Below, piece after piece: positions 34,801-46,340 of a stretch of 64,000 nucleotides of DNA. The notes under the pieces are model-generated. The model saw only the letters and a program-made list of their open reading frames with translations, did no database searches and had not been told where the DNA came from. The stretch covers positions 9,556,446 through 9,620,445 of the forward strand of contig NC_063261.1 of the NCBI RefSeq assembly GCF_019578655.1, given 5' to 3'. How positions within the stretch are numbered: position 1 is the first letter of the stretch; each line of letters opens with the position of its first letter. The position numbers were made by a program, and so were the translations under genes. Origin of the DNA: Ricinus communis (lineage: Eukaryota > Streptophyta > Magnoliopsida > Malpighiales > Euphorbiaceae).

Positions 34801-35964
34801 TTATCAAGTACAAGCAAGGTAAGGAGAATATGGTAGTTGATGCTTTGTCAAGAAGGTAGGCCTTAATTTCTACTCTTAAGACTTATATTTCTAACCTTGA
34901 TTTTACAAATGTATATTGGGCTTGTGAAATGGGAGGTTTTGACAAGTTTTATAGACATTATAATTTTATTTTTAAAGAAAACAAGTTATGTCTGCCTCAA
35001 TCTTCTTTGAGAGAGTTGCTTGTGAGGGAGGCAAAATGTGGTTTTTAATAGGGCATTTTGCTGTGACTAAGACTTTATACGCATTGACTTAGCATTTCTT
35101 TCCGCCACACATGAGAAAAGACGTGTGAGAGATGCATTACTTGTAAGCAATCCAAATATTAAGTGATGCCTCATGGTTGTATATACCTCTTCCCATTCCT
35201 AATGAATTTTGGGTAGGCATTTCTATGGACTTTACCTAGGTCAAAAGAGGGGAAAAATTCTATCTTTGTTGTTGTTGACAGGTTGAGCAAAATGGCACAC
35301 TTCATACATTTTCATAAAAGGGATGGTGCAACAAATGTTGTAGGTTTGTTCTAAAAGGAATTGTGAGACCACATGGAGTTCCAAGAGGTATTGTTAGGAT
35401 AGGGATGTCAAATTCCTGAATCACTTTTGAAAGATATTGTGGAGTAAATTGGGAACAAAACTTATGTTTTCAACCACTTGTCATCCACAAAGCGGATGGG
35501 CAAAATGAGGCAGTCAATAGAACTCTTTCCTAATTGTTGAGAGCAATCGTTCAAAGGAATTTGATAAATTGGGAGGAATGCCTACCACATGTGGAGTTTG
35601 CCTCTAACAGAAGTGTACACGGCATGATAAATCAAACACCATTTGAGGTTATTTATGGGTTCAATCTATTGACTCCTATAGATTTATTGCTAATGCCAAT
35701 TGAGAAAGCCAACTTAGAAGGCATACAAAAGGTTGAATTAGTTAAGAGCTTGCATGAGAAACTGAAGGCCAAAATAGCGAAGACTCTTCAATATGAAAGG
35801 CAACATAACAAAGAGAGGAAGAAAGTGGTATTTCAACTAAGAGGAGATGGACCATTTCAAGTCCTTGAGAGAATCAATGACAATGCTTACAAACTTGATC
35901 TACCAAGTGAGTATGGTAATTTGAGCGCATCTTCAATATTGCTAATGTTTCTTTCTATAATGTA
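31857..35964 (+). pseudogene. gag-pol of element D, heavily interrupted
   Basis: Gag starts near 31,857 (MSKDKETSS); the capsid part includes ATKARFLSSLNKNIGDFMEL (about 32,395) and AIKIERQLNAR, and the zinc knuckle CFKCLGLGHYRRDC lies at 32,698-32,739. Protease has IIMDSGSCTN (about 32,957) with D-S-G intact. RT: FPEDVPKGLLP (33,610), [13 protein letters not shown] (33,820), the box [10 protein letters not shown] (about 34,105-34,140) with both Asp kept. RNase [37 protein letters not shown] (34,520-34,857). Integrase follows from about 35,000; ISMDFT and AVNRTL are readable, and it ends in a GDGPFQVLERINDNAYKLDLP block (35,845-35,905). About 70 bp appear to be missing before that block. Stops and frame changes occur throughout. 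Confidence 0.87.
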
Positions 35965-36009
35965 GGTGAGGAAGATGACAACGAGCTTGATTCAAGGATG
36001 AATCCTTTC

Positions 36010-36024
36010 AAGGAAAGAGGTAAT
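36010..36024 (+). promoter_or_regulatory. polypurine tract of element D
   Basis: AAGGAAAGAGGTAA lies immediately before the TG at the start of the 3' LTR, matching the expected plus-strand primer position. Confidence 0.7.
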
Positions 36025-36026
36025 GA

Positions 36027-36976
36027 TGTCAAATGGTTTGTTTCAACTAATGACTCTTTTGCTCTTTAAGGTCCAATGATAAGAATAAAGTAAAAGAATA
36101 CACAAGAAGCTTTGATAAGCTTCATAGATGGCATTGGAACTAACACCACTAGCATTGGAAGTCAACCCTTCAATGTGATTCTAAGGGAACTATTGTGAGT
36201 CCCATCGTGAGTGCGACCATGGGCATAAGATGATCTAAAATTATGAGCGCTAGCAAGAAGGTGCATGCATGACACCAGCATAGTAATGGCGACCTTGGGC
36301 GTGAAAGGCACTGTCCAAATTTGGCTTAAGTTTTATGAATAGTTCAAATAGTTGTGGATTAATCTATATATGAGTACTACATGTGTTATTAAGTATTATT
36401 AGGTATATTTTAGGTTATTTTCAGTTTTGACTTAATCTTTCCTTTTATATCTTATGTTTAAGTGTGAGATTTTAATTTCTAAAGAGTTACAAATGTGGAG
36501 TTAAGTCTCCAATAGCTATATTTTTATGAGTGTGTTAGTGGGGAGTTATATAAAGTGTCTATGCATATTTAGGGTCTTTTAGGTCCAGTTCTGGCTATAT
36601 ATACCAAGCTAAAACTCTATTTGCAAGCAACTTTTGGTCATTGATATAATATATTACACTTGTTAGCGTTTTTGCTTAAGTTCTTACATGAACTTTGAAC
36701 TTATCAAACTTCTTTTAACTTGTGGCATTCTTCAACTATATCTTGATTTTGATTCTTTACTTATTAAATCCATTTTGTTTTATGGCATTAGGATTAAAAT
36801 CAAGTGCTAACTACATTATTAATCAATAATAATTGAAATTAGTTTTATAAACTTCTTTTAAGGGATCTTTGGGTTTTGGAATCATCCTTATTAGAGGGTG
36901 TTTTCTTGCATTCTTTATATATCATAACTTGATAGTTATTGGTGTATAAGGTTGTTAAGGAGGTGATTCCCTATCA
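36027..36976 (+). repeat. 3' LTR of element D
   Basis: Begins TGTCAAATGG (36,027, or TGATGTC if 36,024 is the true edge) and ends CTATCA at 36,976. Followed by TATACC, which continues Tat element C coding. Its last 20 bp and the next 28 bp of flank are tandemly duplicated (see 36,957-37,052). Confidence 0.85.
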
Positions 36977-37052
36977 TATACCTTTCTACTCGTCCTTGAT
37001 TTTTAAGGAGGTGATTTCCTATCATATACCTTTCTACTCATCCTTGATTCTT
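36957..37052. repeat. 48-bp tandem duplication spanning an LTR/target junction
   Basis: Two copies, 36,957-37,004 and 37,005-37,052, differing at a few bases, each starting AAGGAGGTGATT and running through CTATCATATACC into Tat coding. The duplicated unit contains the LTR terminus plus target DNA, so it arose after element D inserted. Confidence 0.85.
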
Positions 37053-37843
37053 ATTTATAGCTTGGAAGTGTCCTTCCCTTATTTCAGATTTGATCATCAT
37101 GTTATCCATATACACCTCAACCTCCTTATGCATCATATCACATTCCAACCTCAGCCTTCTTGTCTTTTGCTTAATAGGCTTGATGTGCAGATAAGTCAGG
37201 ATGTGGTGCTCTGCTATCTTTCTATCCAATCATGGCATATCGTTGTATGACAAACCAAATACTGATTTTATTTTTCTAGTATTCTTTCAAATTCTCTCAT
37301 CTCCTCAAGAGTTATATCATAAGCGATAGAAGTGTTCATAGTTTTTCATTTGTGCATAAATAAAATAAATCAATTTGTATAGAATTAATGTGAATTATGC
37401 ACATGTCATGATCATTAAAATGCACATTACCATTAGAAAGAACATCACACAAGTAAGCAAAATCAGAGTCATTGATCTTAGAAGCAAAAATGTCATCATC
37501 ATCATAAAAACTAGACATTATCACATCAGTTTCTTCATAAAATACATAATAACATTCTGTTATACTAATGCAGCTAAATCTTTTGGGCTTAGGTCTTCAA
37601 GTAGGGTGATGAATTACTCCAGCTTCAGCTCCTTAACCTTGGTAGTGACGTTTTTTTTGGATGTCTATGATGCTTAGCTCAACCATCCTGTCGATAATCA
37701 AGCTCTTGAAGATCTAAAATCTTGGCACCTCAATCCTAGCTATAGTTATGGTATTGGGCTCACTAGAGTAGATTTATATTCCTTGACAAGAAAATTCTTT
37801 AGAGTCTTATTCTTGGGTTTGCCCTCATTTTCATCCTTATCTC
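36977..37843 (-). pseudogene. 5' part of Tat element C pol: RT start with internal deletion, acidic linker
   Basis: Minus strand: linker with FYDDDDIFASKINDSDFAYL (37,336-37,524), then the RT start MDRKIAEHHILTYLHIKPIK (37,229 down), RRLRLE joined directly to MMHKEVEVYMDNMMIK. Compared with element A about 400 bp between these blocks, covering most of the fingers, is missing. The catalytic box reads YMDNM, so the second Asp is Asn. Similarity begins near 37,843 at KDENEGKPKNKTL, just past the G-patch-like segment. Confidence 0.78.
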
Positions 37844-39297
37844 AAGTAGAGGAGGGTTCTTCTGGTTGGCCCTGCCTGTCGAGTATGGTACTTATGAGAG
37901 AGGATCTATGGCTGGGAGATAGGACCTAGCAAGCACTGTATGCCTTTGTCTCTTCTCTTGTCCATGTTCTATACTGTTGATTTGCTAATAAGGAGCTAGC
38001 AATGAGCCTACAGGGATATGATGACTTTGAGGATCTTACCATTTGACCTCAGAGGACGAACTGCACCTCATTCATATCTCAACTACTAGGGCCTATGCCC
38101 TTGGATCATGAAACCATCTCCCAGGTGCTTTCTTACTCTAAATTAACCATTAAATTATTTGCTAGATATTGTCGCTTAGTCCTAATTCCTCTGTTTTAAT
38201 TTTCACGCCTTACACCCTGAGTTTTTGAGTCAACGGACGGTTTGCTTGCTATTCTAGGCCCACTTGTATCACAGGATCATCAACAGTCACTACCTTTGAG
38301 GCTCTTCTTACTGTGACATCATGTGATCTCGAGGACTATCCCCTTCCTTCCAGACCCTACTGTGTCTTATTGGATTCTCGCACCATTGATCACCAACTAG
38401 CTTTAGAGTCGAGCCTTCCTTTGGAGTTCACCTTGGCCGGTTGTACACATATGAGTTGCCTCTTATAGTATTTTACACACTTTTTTGCCTTTCCTATTAT
38501 GTTAGTAACATATATGCATGTAATTATACAAATTCAAAGAGATCAGTTTGAGCACGTACACCGGCTTGCTGCAGTTGCAAAGAGACATTCTTCATTATCA
38601 GTGAGGATTGGATGGTAATTAAAAACAATAAAAAAATGAATAGAAAATGAAAAATTTATGAGTATATATTATGGAATGCAATGACTAACTCCTTTAGGTT
38701 TATTTCTATTGTAGAAGGATCACGAAAGCTTACAAGGGCAAGTGGATGATCGTTTGTATCAAATTGAGGCTCACCAACAGAAAGTAAAAAGTCTCTCCTA
38801 TAGCCGAACAATTGTCATTTTGAAATCCATTCTACTCTAATAGGATAGCTCTTCGGATCAAAACTGTGGCTCTCCAGCTGTCTACTCTTTAGACCTAAGG
38901 CTTGGAGGCTGACTCAGATGAGGGGATGGAGGACTCGGGAGAGAGCCCCAATGACTTTTTATTAGATTAACTGCTCTTTTCTTTTGTATCTTTTCTTTTT
39001 TACTTTGTATGACATTATTTTTTGAGATATATGAAATTTTATGTTTTTTACCATTTGAAGTGATGTTTAAAGTGATTTTATTGTCGAATACCTTCACACA
39101 CAACAAACGTAAACAACTAATACCTAGAATGCCCAAAAATACTCAAAATCCCTAAAAACCCTACTTAATGACATCACATAGCCAATCGGCTCTATAGTTG
39201 CTGAGTCCGATTCAAACTCTAATGTTTGGCCTACAAATACATATGCACCACTTCCACACTTCCCCATACGCATCTCATTACTCTTAGGCCAAAAACC
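37844..39297. other. unassigned sequence, possible decayed gene fragment with an intron
   Basis: Not recognisably part of the neighbouring elements. On the plus strand two coding-like stretches are visible: about 38,000-38,180 (QLLGPMPLDHETISQVLSYS) and 38,535-38,615 (DQFEHVHRLAAVAKRHSSLS), the latter followed by GTAATT, an A/T-rich 100 bp, and TTGTAG, and then HESLQGQVDDRLYQIEAHQQ (about 38,720-38,780), which has coiled-coil character. That would fit two exons and one intron. The last part (about 39,120-39,297) is the upstream region of the antisense gene of element E. No family assigned. Confidence 0.35.
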
Positions 39298-39446
39298 ATG
39301 ACTCAAAGTAGCGCCAAAGCCCTCCAAACTCTTCTTAAACCCTAACTTTCGATGAGTGGATTAAGCTTGGGAAATTCCATCTCTCTTCTTTCAAAGCCAT
39401 TCAGCATGCCAAGCTTGATTATGGCTTTCTTCACTTGGTTGTCAAC

Positions 39447-39719
39447 TTTTGGTGCCTTAAAGATCATGTTTTCCGCTTCACTAGGCATGAGCTATGCCCC
39501 ATGATTAAAGAGTTTACCACCACTCTTGGAGCCCCTAAGGATTCTACTCTTCCTATTGCTTTACCAAAGCTAGATGACCCATTCTTTTGGTGCCTAAAAG
39601 ATCATGTTTTTCGCTTCAATGGGTAAGAGATGCCCATGATTGAAGAGTTTACCACCATTCTTGGAGACCCCAAGGATTCTACTCTTCTTGTAGCTTTGCC
39701 AAAGCTATCTGACCCTTTT
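39447..39719 (+). repeat. 138-bp tandem duplication inside antisense gene E
   Basis: Units 39,447-39,584 and 39,585-39,719 both encode FWCLKDHVFRF followed by a P-MI-EFTT-LG-PKDST block and an ALPKL-DPF ending. The element A copy has one unit, so the duplication is specific to E. 138 is a multiple of three and the frame is kept. Confidence 0.85.
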
Positions 39720-40053
39720 TCTAGTGAATTGGTAGAGTTATTCAATATGCCTTCAACTAAGGTACTTTCCCATTCCATTGGTGAATACCTTACCTTACCA
39801 TTACTGCATTGGTCTCTTATTGTAAGACGAAGGAGAGGAGTACACCTGTTTGGGTTAGGATTTTGAGCTTTTTCCTTTATACCCAATTCCTACTGATTTC
39901 TCCTTAAGGAGGGGGAGATATCAAAATTGTTCGCATCGTTGATCAACTGAAGCACGGAGCTGACCTAATTCCTATCATCCTGGCTGAAACCATTATTGGG
40001 TTAGACATGTACAAAATCCACCAAGAGTTTAGTGGTAGCTCATTCTCTTATAG

Positions 40054-40257
40054 GTATGCAACCAAATCTCTTTTTCTTTTTCTTTTTTCTTTTTACCTTA
40101 ATTTTTGCCTAAGCCGCCCTTTTGGCTTTTTAACTTAGCTTGCTAATGCGTAAGCCGCACTTTTAGGTTTTCAATTTAGCATAATATATTTTTGCTTAAG
40201 CCACCCTTTCAACTGTTCGACTTAGCTTTTATATTTATTTTATTTTTCTTTTTATAG
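40054..40257 (+). other. putative spliceosomal intron in antisense gene E
   Basis: GTATGC at the left edge, TTTATAG at the right, T-rich throughout. Same position as the 174-bp intron in A. It contains about three imperfect repeats of a unit with CTAAGCCGCCCTTTTGGCTT-like sequence (40,105-40,230). Confidence 0.6.
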
Positions 40258-40793
40258 ATTTGGTTACGCGAAAAGCTTCAAATACTGACCATTCAAGGGA
40301 CATCGATGAGTATAAGCCGAAGCATGTTCAAGTTCACTCCATTGCCACCCCACGAGGTCACGAGGCTTGGATTTAGTGGATGAAAAGTATTCTTGACGCA
40401 TTTATCTATTGGACTTGCCCTTGGTGTAGAATCAAGCATGTGACACTGTTGGTGTATGGTGGTTGTGTTCCCTTTCCCTACTTATGGGCATTGACTTTTT
40501 ACACACCTTCAAGACTCTATCGCCAGTATGGGCAAAAGCACTTGATCCTGCAATTCTCTCTCGAATTTGAAGGTCTCCCATTATGCCAAGACTTCTTAGA
40601 CAAGATTTAGAGACTCTAGCACCGCCATACTATAGAGCACAATCTTAATGCTAAAGGTAACTTGACCACAGATGATAACTTCAAAGCTTGGGTCCAGCTT
40701 CATACTACCACTACACTTGATTTTGTACGGTTCAAGAGGACCTGAGAGCTAGCTGTTGAATCTAGAGATGCAGATGCTAAAAGAAGAAAATGA

Positions 40794-41135
40794 AGAATGC
40801 TTCTATTTAGATCTTACTAATTTTTCTTAGGACTTAGTTTAGCCTTTTCTTTCAATTAGTGCATAGAGTAGTAAACAGATATATAAATTCTTGATAGAAA
40901 TTCTAAACAATTTATTCATTCAGTAAAGGCCCAAATGGATACATTTTGATTTCTCATGATACAACTCTTCTTATCAGCCAGTCCACTTGGATTTTCTAGC
41001 TGAACATTTTCTCTCATTATTCCTTAACTTTTGCATGACTGGACTTTCAAGTTTTCTGATCAGCTAGCCATCTTTTTCTATTTTCTTTTATTTTTTATAC
41101 ATAGTATTTCTTAAGACAATTCAGGTTAATAGGCT
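40794..41135. other. spacer between antisense gene and pol in element E
   Basis: Non-coding. It is the inverted counterpart of 4,607-4,900 in element A, including the ATTTTGATTTCTCATGATAC block. It would contain convergent transcript ends. Confidence 0.6.
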
Positions 41136-41669
41136 TGGAGAATTAATTCCCTAATAGGTCTGAAATCTTAGTAGCACCTTTGGACAGGATCTTCTTTTCC
41201 AAATACGAGCCTTCCCAATTAGGCTTTAACTTTCCTCGAAGATCGAATGCAGTAGGTCTTATGTGTCTTAACACCAAGTCTCCAGGTTTGGTTTCTCCTG
41301 GTTTGACTTTCTTATTGAATTCCCCCACTATCCGCTTTTAGTACAACTGCATATGATTTAGGGCTTTCATCCTCTTTTCATCAATCAAAGGCAAATGTTG
41401 GTATCTTTGCTTGACCCACTAGTAGTTTGGTATTTTAGCCTCCAGCACAACCATCAAAGACTTCAATTCCAATTTGACTGAAAAGACTGCCTCTACCCCA
41501 TAAACCATAGAGTAGGGAGTTTGTCCTATTGATGTTTGCTCATTCATTCGATATCCCTAATGTATAAAGGGTAACTGAAACTACTAATCCTTGTGGTTCC
41601 ATACCATCTATGAGAGTATCTTATTTAGATTCTTGTTGGATACTCCTACCATACCATTTGTTTCAGGCC

Positions 41670-43899
41670 TGCGGGAGATGGTTTCAGACACGCACCCAAG
41701 TGTCTTTAGTGACTACGGCATTGCAAGGCTTTTCAACCTAATTGGAAACATGCTAACTAGTCATAGAAATTAGGATGGAGATGGGAGTCGCCACCCGGGT
41801 AATTCACTGGGACACTTTTATTAATGAGTGATGTTTCTCGATTCCATAAGGAAGCTTATATCACATATCTAGAGATGGATCCAGAAGCCACTTCCTTCTT
41901 TTTGTATCTTTGTCTTCAATTTTATTATTTAACGGGTTATTCACTATAAATGCAACAGTTATATTATTACACATCAAGCACTACATTGTGTGAGGTCTAC
42001 CTAAGTCTAGCCCATTTTAGGTTTAGCCTAATTCCCAATAATATTGTTAGCCTAAATTAACTATTCAATTATGTACAAAGAGGCCCAGCTAATCTAGCCT
42101 AATTATAAATTATGCTCCAATTACTAAGTTTTTAACCTAAAAGGGCTACATCTTATATGCCAAGACTTGATTCAATGATGCTACTCTAAGTGAATTAATT
42201 AATTAACCAAATATGGCAAAGCTCACTAAGTCTAACTGGATTTTAATTTAAGCTCAAACTTACCAATATGTTAACCTAATGAACTATAAATTGCATGCCA
42301 AAGTCCAAGTTTTAGGACCTAAGTTTAGATGTCCAATTTTAGTTAATAGTCATATAACAGTTATTTGCCATTATTAAAATAAAGCAAAAAAAGTAAAACA
42401 AAATAAAGAAAGTAGTAAATCTAACTATTACAACCCTTCCTACAACTAATAAGCTTAAGAAAAATGACTAAAATAAGTTAAAATTGGCAAAAATCAGCAA
42501 AAGGGCTCAAAAATCTCGAATCAGGGCAATTTGCGACAAACAACGGATTAATGATATTATAGAGCCGATTCGACTAGCGCACAGCCGATTGGTGACATCA
42601 CAAAACCGATCGACCTATGTGCAGAGCTGATTTAACATGTAAATAATTTGACATCATGGAGTCGATTAGCTCTGGGGCTTCATTATAGTTAGTTTTATAA
42701 TTTTTTCGATCCTCCCTTGCCCAGAAGCCTGTCTAACATGCATAAGAGATAGAAACATGATTAAAACTTAGAAATATGAAGTAAAAATCATAATAAAACA
42801 AATTAAATTAAGCCAAAAATCATAAAAAATAGAAACTAAAAAAAGGAAAATAAAACTTCACATGGCAAATCCTAGATTTCAATCATACAACCCTAGAAAT
42901 TTAATATGATCATATAATTAAAAGAATAAATCTAATTTATCACCATAACTATTCCAATCATCATATTCAAAATCCAATATGTTCATATTATCATATTCAA
43001 AACCTAGCATGCATAAACATATAACATAAGTCATTTAAAACATTCGAAATCAGTCCTAACATGTTTCTAAAATCATAAAATTAAAGAAAAGGGAAGAAGA
43101 TGTTGGTAATGTTGGATTTTGGAACCTTCAGGTTGTCACCGTAGTTTGTTGATCTGCGAGTATTTAGACATGATGAAGTAGTTGAACGAGAATCTAGTGT
43201 TGTTTTTGGACTTGAGGAAAACTTCTACCGTTCAAGAAGAAAACTTTCCTAATCTTGAGTTCTTTCTTAGTGACTTATCCCTCTAGTTACCAAAAACTCT
43301 CTTTGCTTAATTGAATGTAGGTTTTTAGTATTTTTAATAACAACCTATAATCGATGTAACTAACTCTTGACTTTGGACTTAATGATGTATTTATAGAGGT
43401 AGGATTTAAAGAGACCTTAGATGTATTAGATAAGTGTTAATTATTTGAAATAAAAATCATCGATTTTTTTTTCCTTTTATCAAATTAATATCTAATAAAA
43501 TAAAATAAAATTTTTTATATTCAAATAATTATCACTAAAAATATTCAATAATTATCACAAATGACTTCTAGAAACTTCTTTTCATCAATTTCAACATTTT
43601 AAGTCAAAAAAGACAATATGAAAAAGGTGTCGAATCTCAAAAAATAGCTAATCGGCACTGTATAAATTTAGTCCCTGAACTTGTAAAAGAACTGTCGTTT
43701 CACCCCTCAAACTTTAATTTTCTCCCAATTGAGTCCAATTTGATTCTAGGAAAAATAATTTTGGTTCAATTATTCTCAAATCTAACTTAGATTCACCCAT
43801 CCTTAATCTTTGAAGACTCGAGAAAAGGTAATAACTTTCATTATAGGGTTTCCTATAATTCTCTCGATATCTAGATCCGGAAAATAGGTGCTGACAACA
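41670..43899 (-). repeat. solo LTR of the 2.2 kb family inside integrase of element E
   Basis: About 2,230 bp. On the minus strand it starts TGTTGTCAGCACC (43,899) and ends TCTCCCGCA (41,670). No internal region. Integrase coding continues on both sides, and the flanks read AGACC and (A)GGCC on the minus strand, a plausible one-mismatch 5-bp duplication. It carries the GCCGAT-type palindromic motif clusters near 42,555-42,670 and 43,650. Confidence 0.85.
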
Positions 43900-45784
43900 G
43901 GTCTGTTGTATTACCCCATAAATTGCACACCATTATATGTCACAACATGATGCGGGACCCCGTACCTACATATTAGGTTCCTTTCTATAAATTTGGCCAT
44001 TTGCCTTGCCCCTACGGTAGTGAATGATTCAGCCTCAACCCACTTAGAGAGGTAGTCAATTGCTATGACAATGAACCTATGACCATTCAAAGGAGGCTTT
44101 ATCTCTCTGATAATATCAATTCCCTAAGCTGCAAAAGGCCAAGAAGTTTCGGATTATGGAGTTCAATCAAAGGTAAGTGACTCAGGTCACTCCACAGTTG
44201 GCACTTACCGCATTTTCTTACTAAAGCTACGCAATCCTTCTCCATTATTAAATAATAGTAACCCTGACACATAATCTTTATGGTCAACACTATGTCATTG
44301 ATATGAGGTCCGCACACCCCTTTATGCACTTCTTTCATTACCACTTATGCTTCCCTCTTAGTCAGAGATCTGAGTTGGACACCTAAAGCCATTCTTCTGT
44401 AGAACACCCTGTTGTTGCCGATGTAGTTCTTTGCTTGGATTTGCAATGCATACCTATCCATCGTAATTGCCTCTTTTGGATATTCTTTGTCTTCTACGAA
44501 CCTCTACAAGTCGTATAACCAAGGCTTTTCCTTTATTCTTATTTAGACTTCCATTATCTGCTCTCTATAATAGTAAGGCAATTTAGATTTGATGCTTACA
44601 AATTGCTTCATTGGGAGCAGAGCAGGGTTATCCCACACAGATGAAAGAGTAGCTAATGTATCTACCACTTGGTTCTCATCTCGAGGCAAGTGTATGAACG
44701 AACACTTGGAGAAATTATAAATCAAAGTTTTGAGATAGCTGACATATTGCTTTAATCTTTCTTCCTTTAACCCCATTCCACAATGGCTTGCTGAATCACT
44801 AGCATGGCATCCCCATAAACCATCAGCTGCTTTGCTCCTACTACCATGGCCGCTTTTAATCCATATAAACATGCTTCATACTCCGCTATGTTATTTATTA
44901 CCTTAGAGTCCAATCACTTTGCCATTAGTAACATTTATCCTCAAGCATGATCAGAAGTATTCCTAATCCTTCACCTCTAGCGTTTACTGATCCATCGAAG
45001 TACATCTTCCATTCTTGGATCTCAATTGCCCCTAGATTTTTATTAGGAAATTCAAAGTCCTAAGGGACATCTCCTTCAATTGCAATTTGAGCTAAGAATT
45101 CCGCTACGGCTCTTCCCTTAATGAGTTTCTTTATGACATACTCAATGTTGAACTTTGTTATAAGTACTAACCATCTAACCAACTTTTTTGTAAGAGCTGG
45201 AGCTTCGAATAGATACCTCAGCAGGTCTATCTTTGAAATTTCCTAAACCCTATAGGACTGGAAATAATGTCTCAATTTTCTCATAGCCCATATCATACCC
45301 ACGCACGTCTTCTTTACGAGATTATACTCTTACTCAAAAAGTAGCAACTTTTTACTAAGATAATAGACCCCATATTCTATATCATTGGCCCACACTATGC
45401 TACCATTTCCCCTATAGCTTCCTCTTCTAATCCTAAACAGAGAATTAATGACTTGCCATGCTTAGGCGGTTTCAACACCAACAGCTTCATTAGGTATTCT
45501 TTGATCATGTCAAAGGCTTTCTGACAATGCTCATCCTACATAATGGGTTAGTATTTCCTCAAAAGCTTAAAGGTAGGATCACAAACCATTGTGAGCTTAG
45601 AAATGAACCTACTGATGTATTGCAGACGTCTTAGAAGCAATCTGACCTTTTTCTTTATGTTTAGTGCTGGCATTTCCTTACTAGCCTTTACCTTGTCTGA
45701 ATCCATCTCTATTCCCTGCTGACTTACTATATGCCCCAGCAGCTTACCTAACATCACTCCAAATATGCTCTTCTTCGAGTATTC

Positions 45785-46063
45785 GATAAACTTACATTTA
45801 TTAGATTTCGCTCCTAACTTATCTGATTGAATGCGCTTCACATAAGCATCACATCCCCAAATCTTGATATGGGTCAATTTTGGCTTGTGACTAGTCCATA
45901 TCTCATATGGTGTTTTATCAATAGATTTGGATGAAACACGGTTAAGGATACATTGCAGTTTTAAGTACGTATCCCTAAAAGGATATGGGAACACTTGCAT
46001 CACCCATCATAAATCGAACCATGTCTAATAAAGTTCGATTTCATCTTTCAGAAATGCCATTAT
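45785..46063 (-). pseudogene. Ty1/copia integrase fragment replacing the RT core of element E
   Basis: Minus-strand reading gives NGISER-NRTLLDMVRFMMGDAS, then LNRVSSKSIDKTPYEIWTSH, KPKLTHIKIWGCDAYVKR, SDKLGAKSNKCKFIEY. These are the GVSERRNRTL and IWGCPAYVK blocks of copia integrase, unlike any gypsy protein. It is flanked by Tat RT (SRHN-IMMVV on one side, KKSIFGVMLGK on the other), and an uninterrupted 151-residue reading (45,548-46,003) crosses from copia into gypsy. The missing RT piece, about 265 bp including the catalytic box, is close in size to the ~280-bp insert. Confidence 0.85.
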
Positions 46064-46340
46064 ATTATAACAACCATCATAATTTAGTTGTGTCTGGAGA
46101 ATCCATCCGTGAAAGAATACATTGCCTTTGAAGCTGTAGTATGTGTTATTACATCAATGTGAGAAAAGGGAAAATCATCCATAGGGCAAGCCTTAGTCAG
46201 GTGCCAGTAGTCTACATGCATTCTAACTTTTCGATCCTCCTTCAAGACCGAGACGATATTCACCAACCATTTGGGGTAGTAAGCTACATCGATGAACTTG
46301 GCTTTCACCTACTTGGCGGTGTCTTCTTGGATCTTTTCTT

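Larger units (their letters stand above)
30361..36976 (+). mobile_element. degenerate Reina-like Ty3/gypsy chromovirus D
   Basis: A 6.6 kb plus-strand element with LTRs 30,361-31,319 and 36,027-36,976, a primer site at about 31,321, a polypurine tract before 36,027, and a decayed gag-pol. It interrupts the RT of Tat element C: coding reads up to 30,360 on one side and resumes at 36,977 (VERY block) on the other, with TATA on both sides as the likely target duplication. The pol wording ([29 protein letters not shown]) fits the Reina-type chromovirus group. Confidence 0.88.
39298..40793 (+). pseudogene. antisense gene of Tat element E, DUF7745/plant-mobile-domain-like, with one intron
   Basis: Starts MTQSSAKALQTLLKP (39,298), a clear match to MSQKSVKSLQSLLK of the element A copy, then shifts frame to IKLGKFHLSSFKAIQHAKLD, FWCLKDHVFRF, CPMIKEFTTTLG, DPFSSELVELFNMPSTK and SIGEYLTLPLLHW (to about 39,805). 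After GTTGWT-like decay it reaches an intron (40,054-40,257), resuming IWLREK-like, then ILDAFIYWTCPWCRIKH (about 40,385), LQFSLEFEGLP, NFKAWVQLHTTTTLDFVRFK, ending DADAKRRK with TGA at 40,791-40,793. A 138-bp internal tandem duplication is present. Relative to the pol on the minus strand it lies downstream and antisense, the same layout as in element A. Function unknown. Confidence 0.72.
41136..46340 (-). pseudogene. Tat element E pol: RT start to integrase, with LTR and copia insertions
   Basis: Read right to left: RT from 46,340 (KAKFIDVAYYPKWLVNIV, 46,250-46,310; MDDFPFSHIDVI), broken at about 46,063 by a copia fragment; RT thumb KKSIFGVMLGKLLGHIVSQQ (about 45,720-45,785) and FISKLTMVCDPTFKLLRKY; RNase H (45,370-45,540); second RNase H (about 44,830-45,060, YFDGSVNARGEGLGILLI); linker HLPRDENQVVDTLATL (44,543-44,720); integrase zinc region EVHKGVCGPHINDIV..CGKCQLW (44,170-44,344); core to 43,900, interrupted by a solo LTR, then VSNKNLNKIL (about 41,610-41,640) and the C-terminal block RGKLKPNWEGSYLEKKILSK (41,170-41,240). 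The right edge abuts satellite DNA. Several stops. Confidence 0.83.

Noticed and set aside
38882..39327. Minus-strand short open readings near the start of antisense gene E
   Set aside because: They overlap the region upstream of that gene on the other strand and show no similarity.
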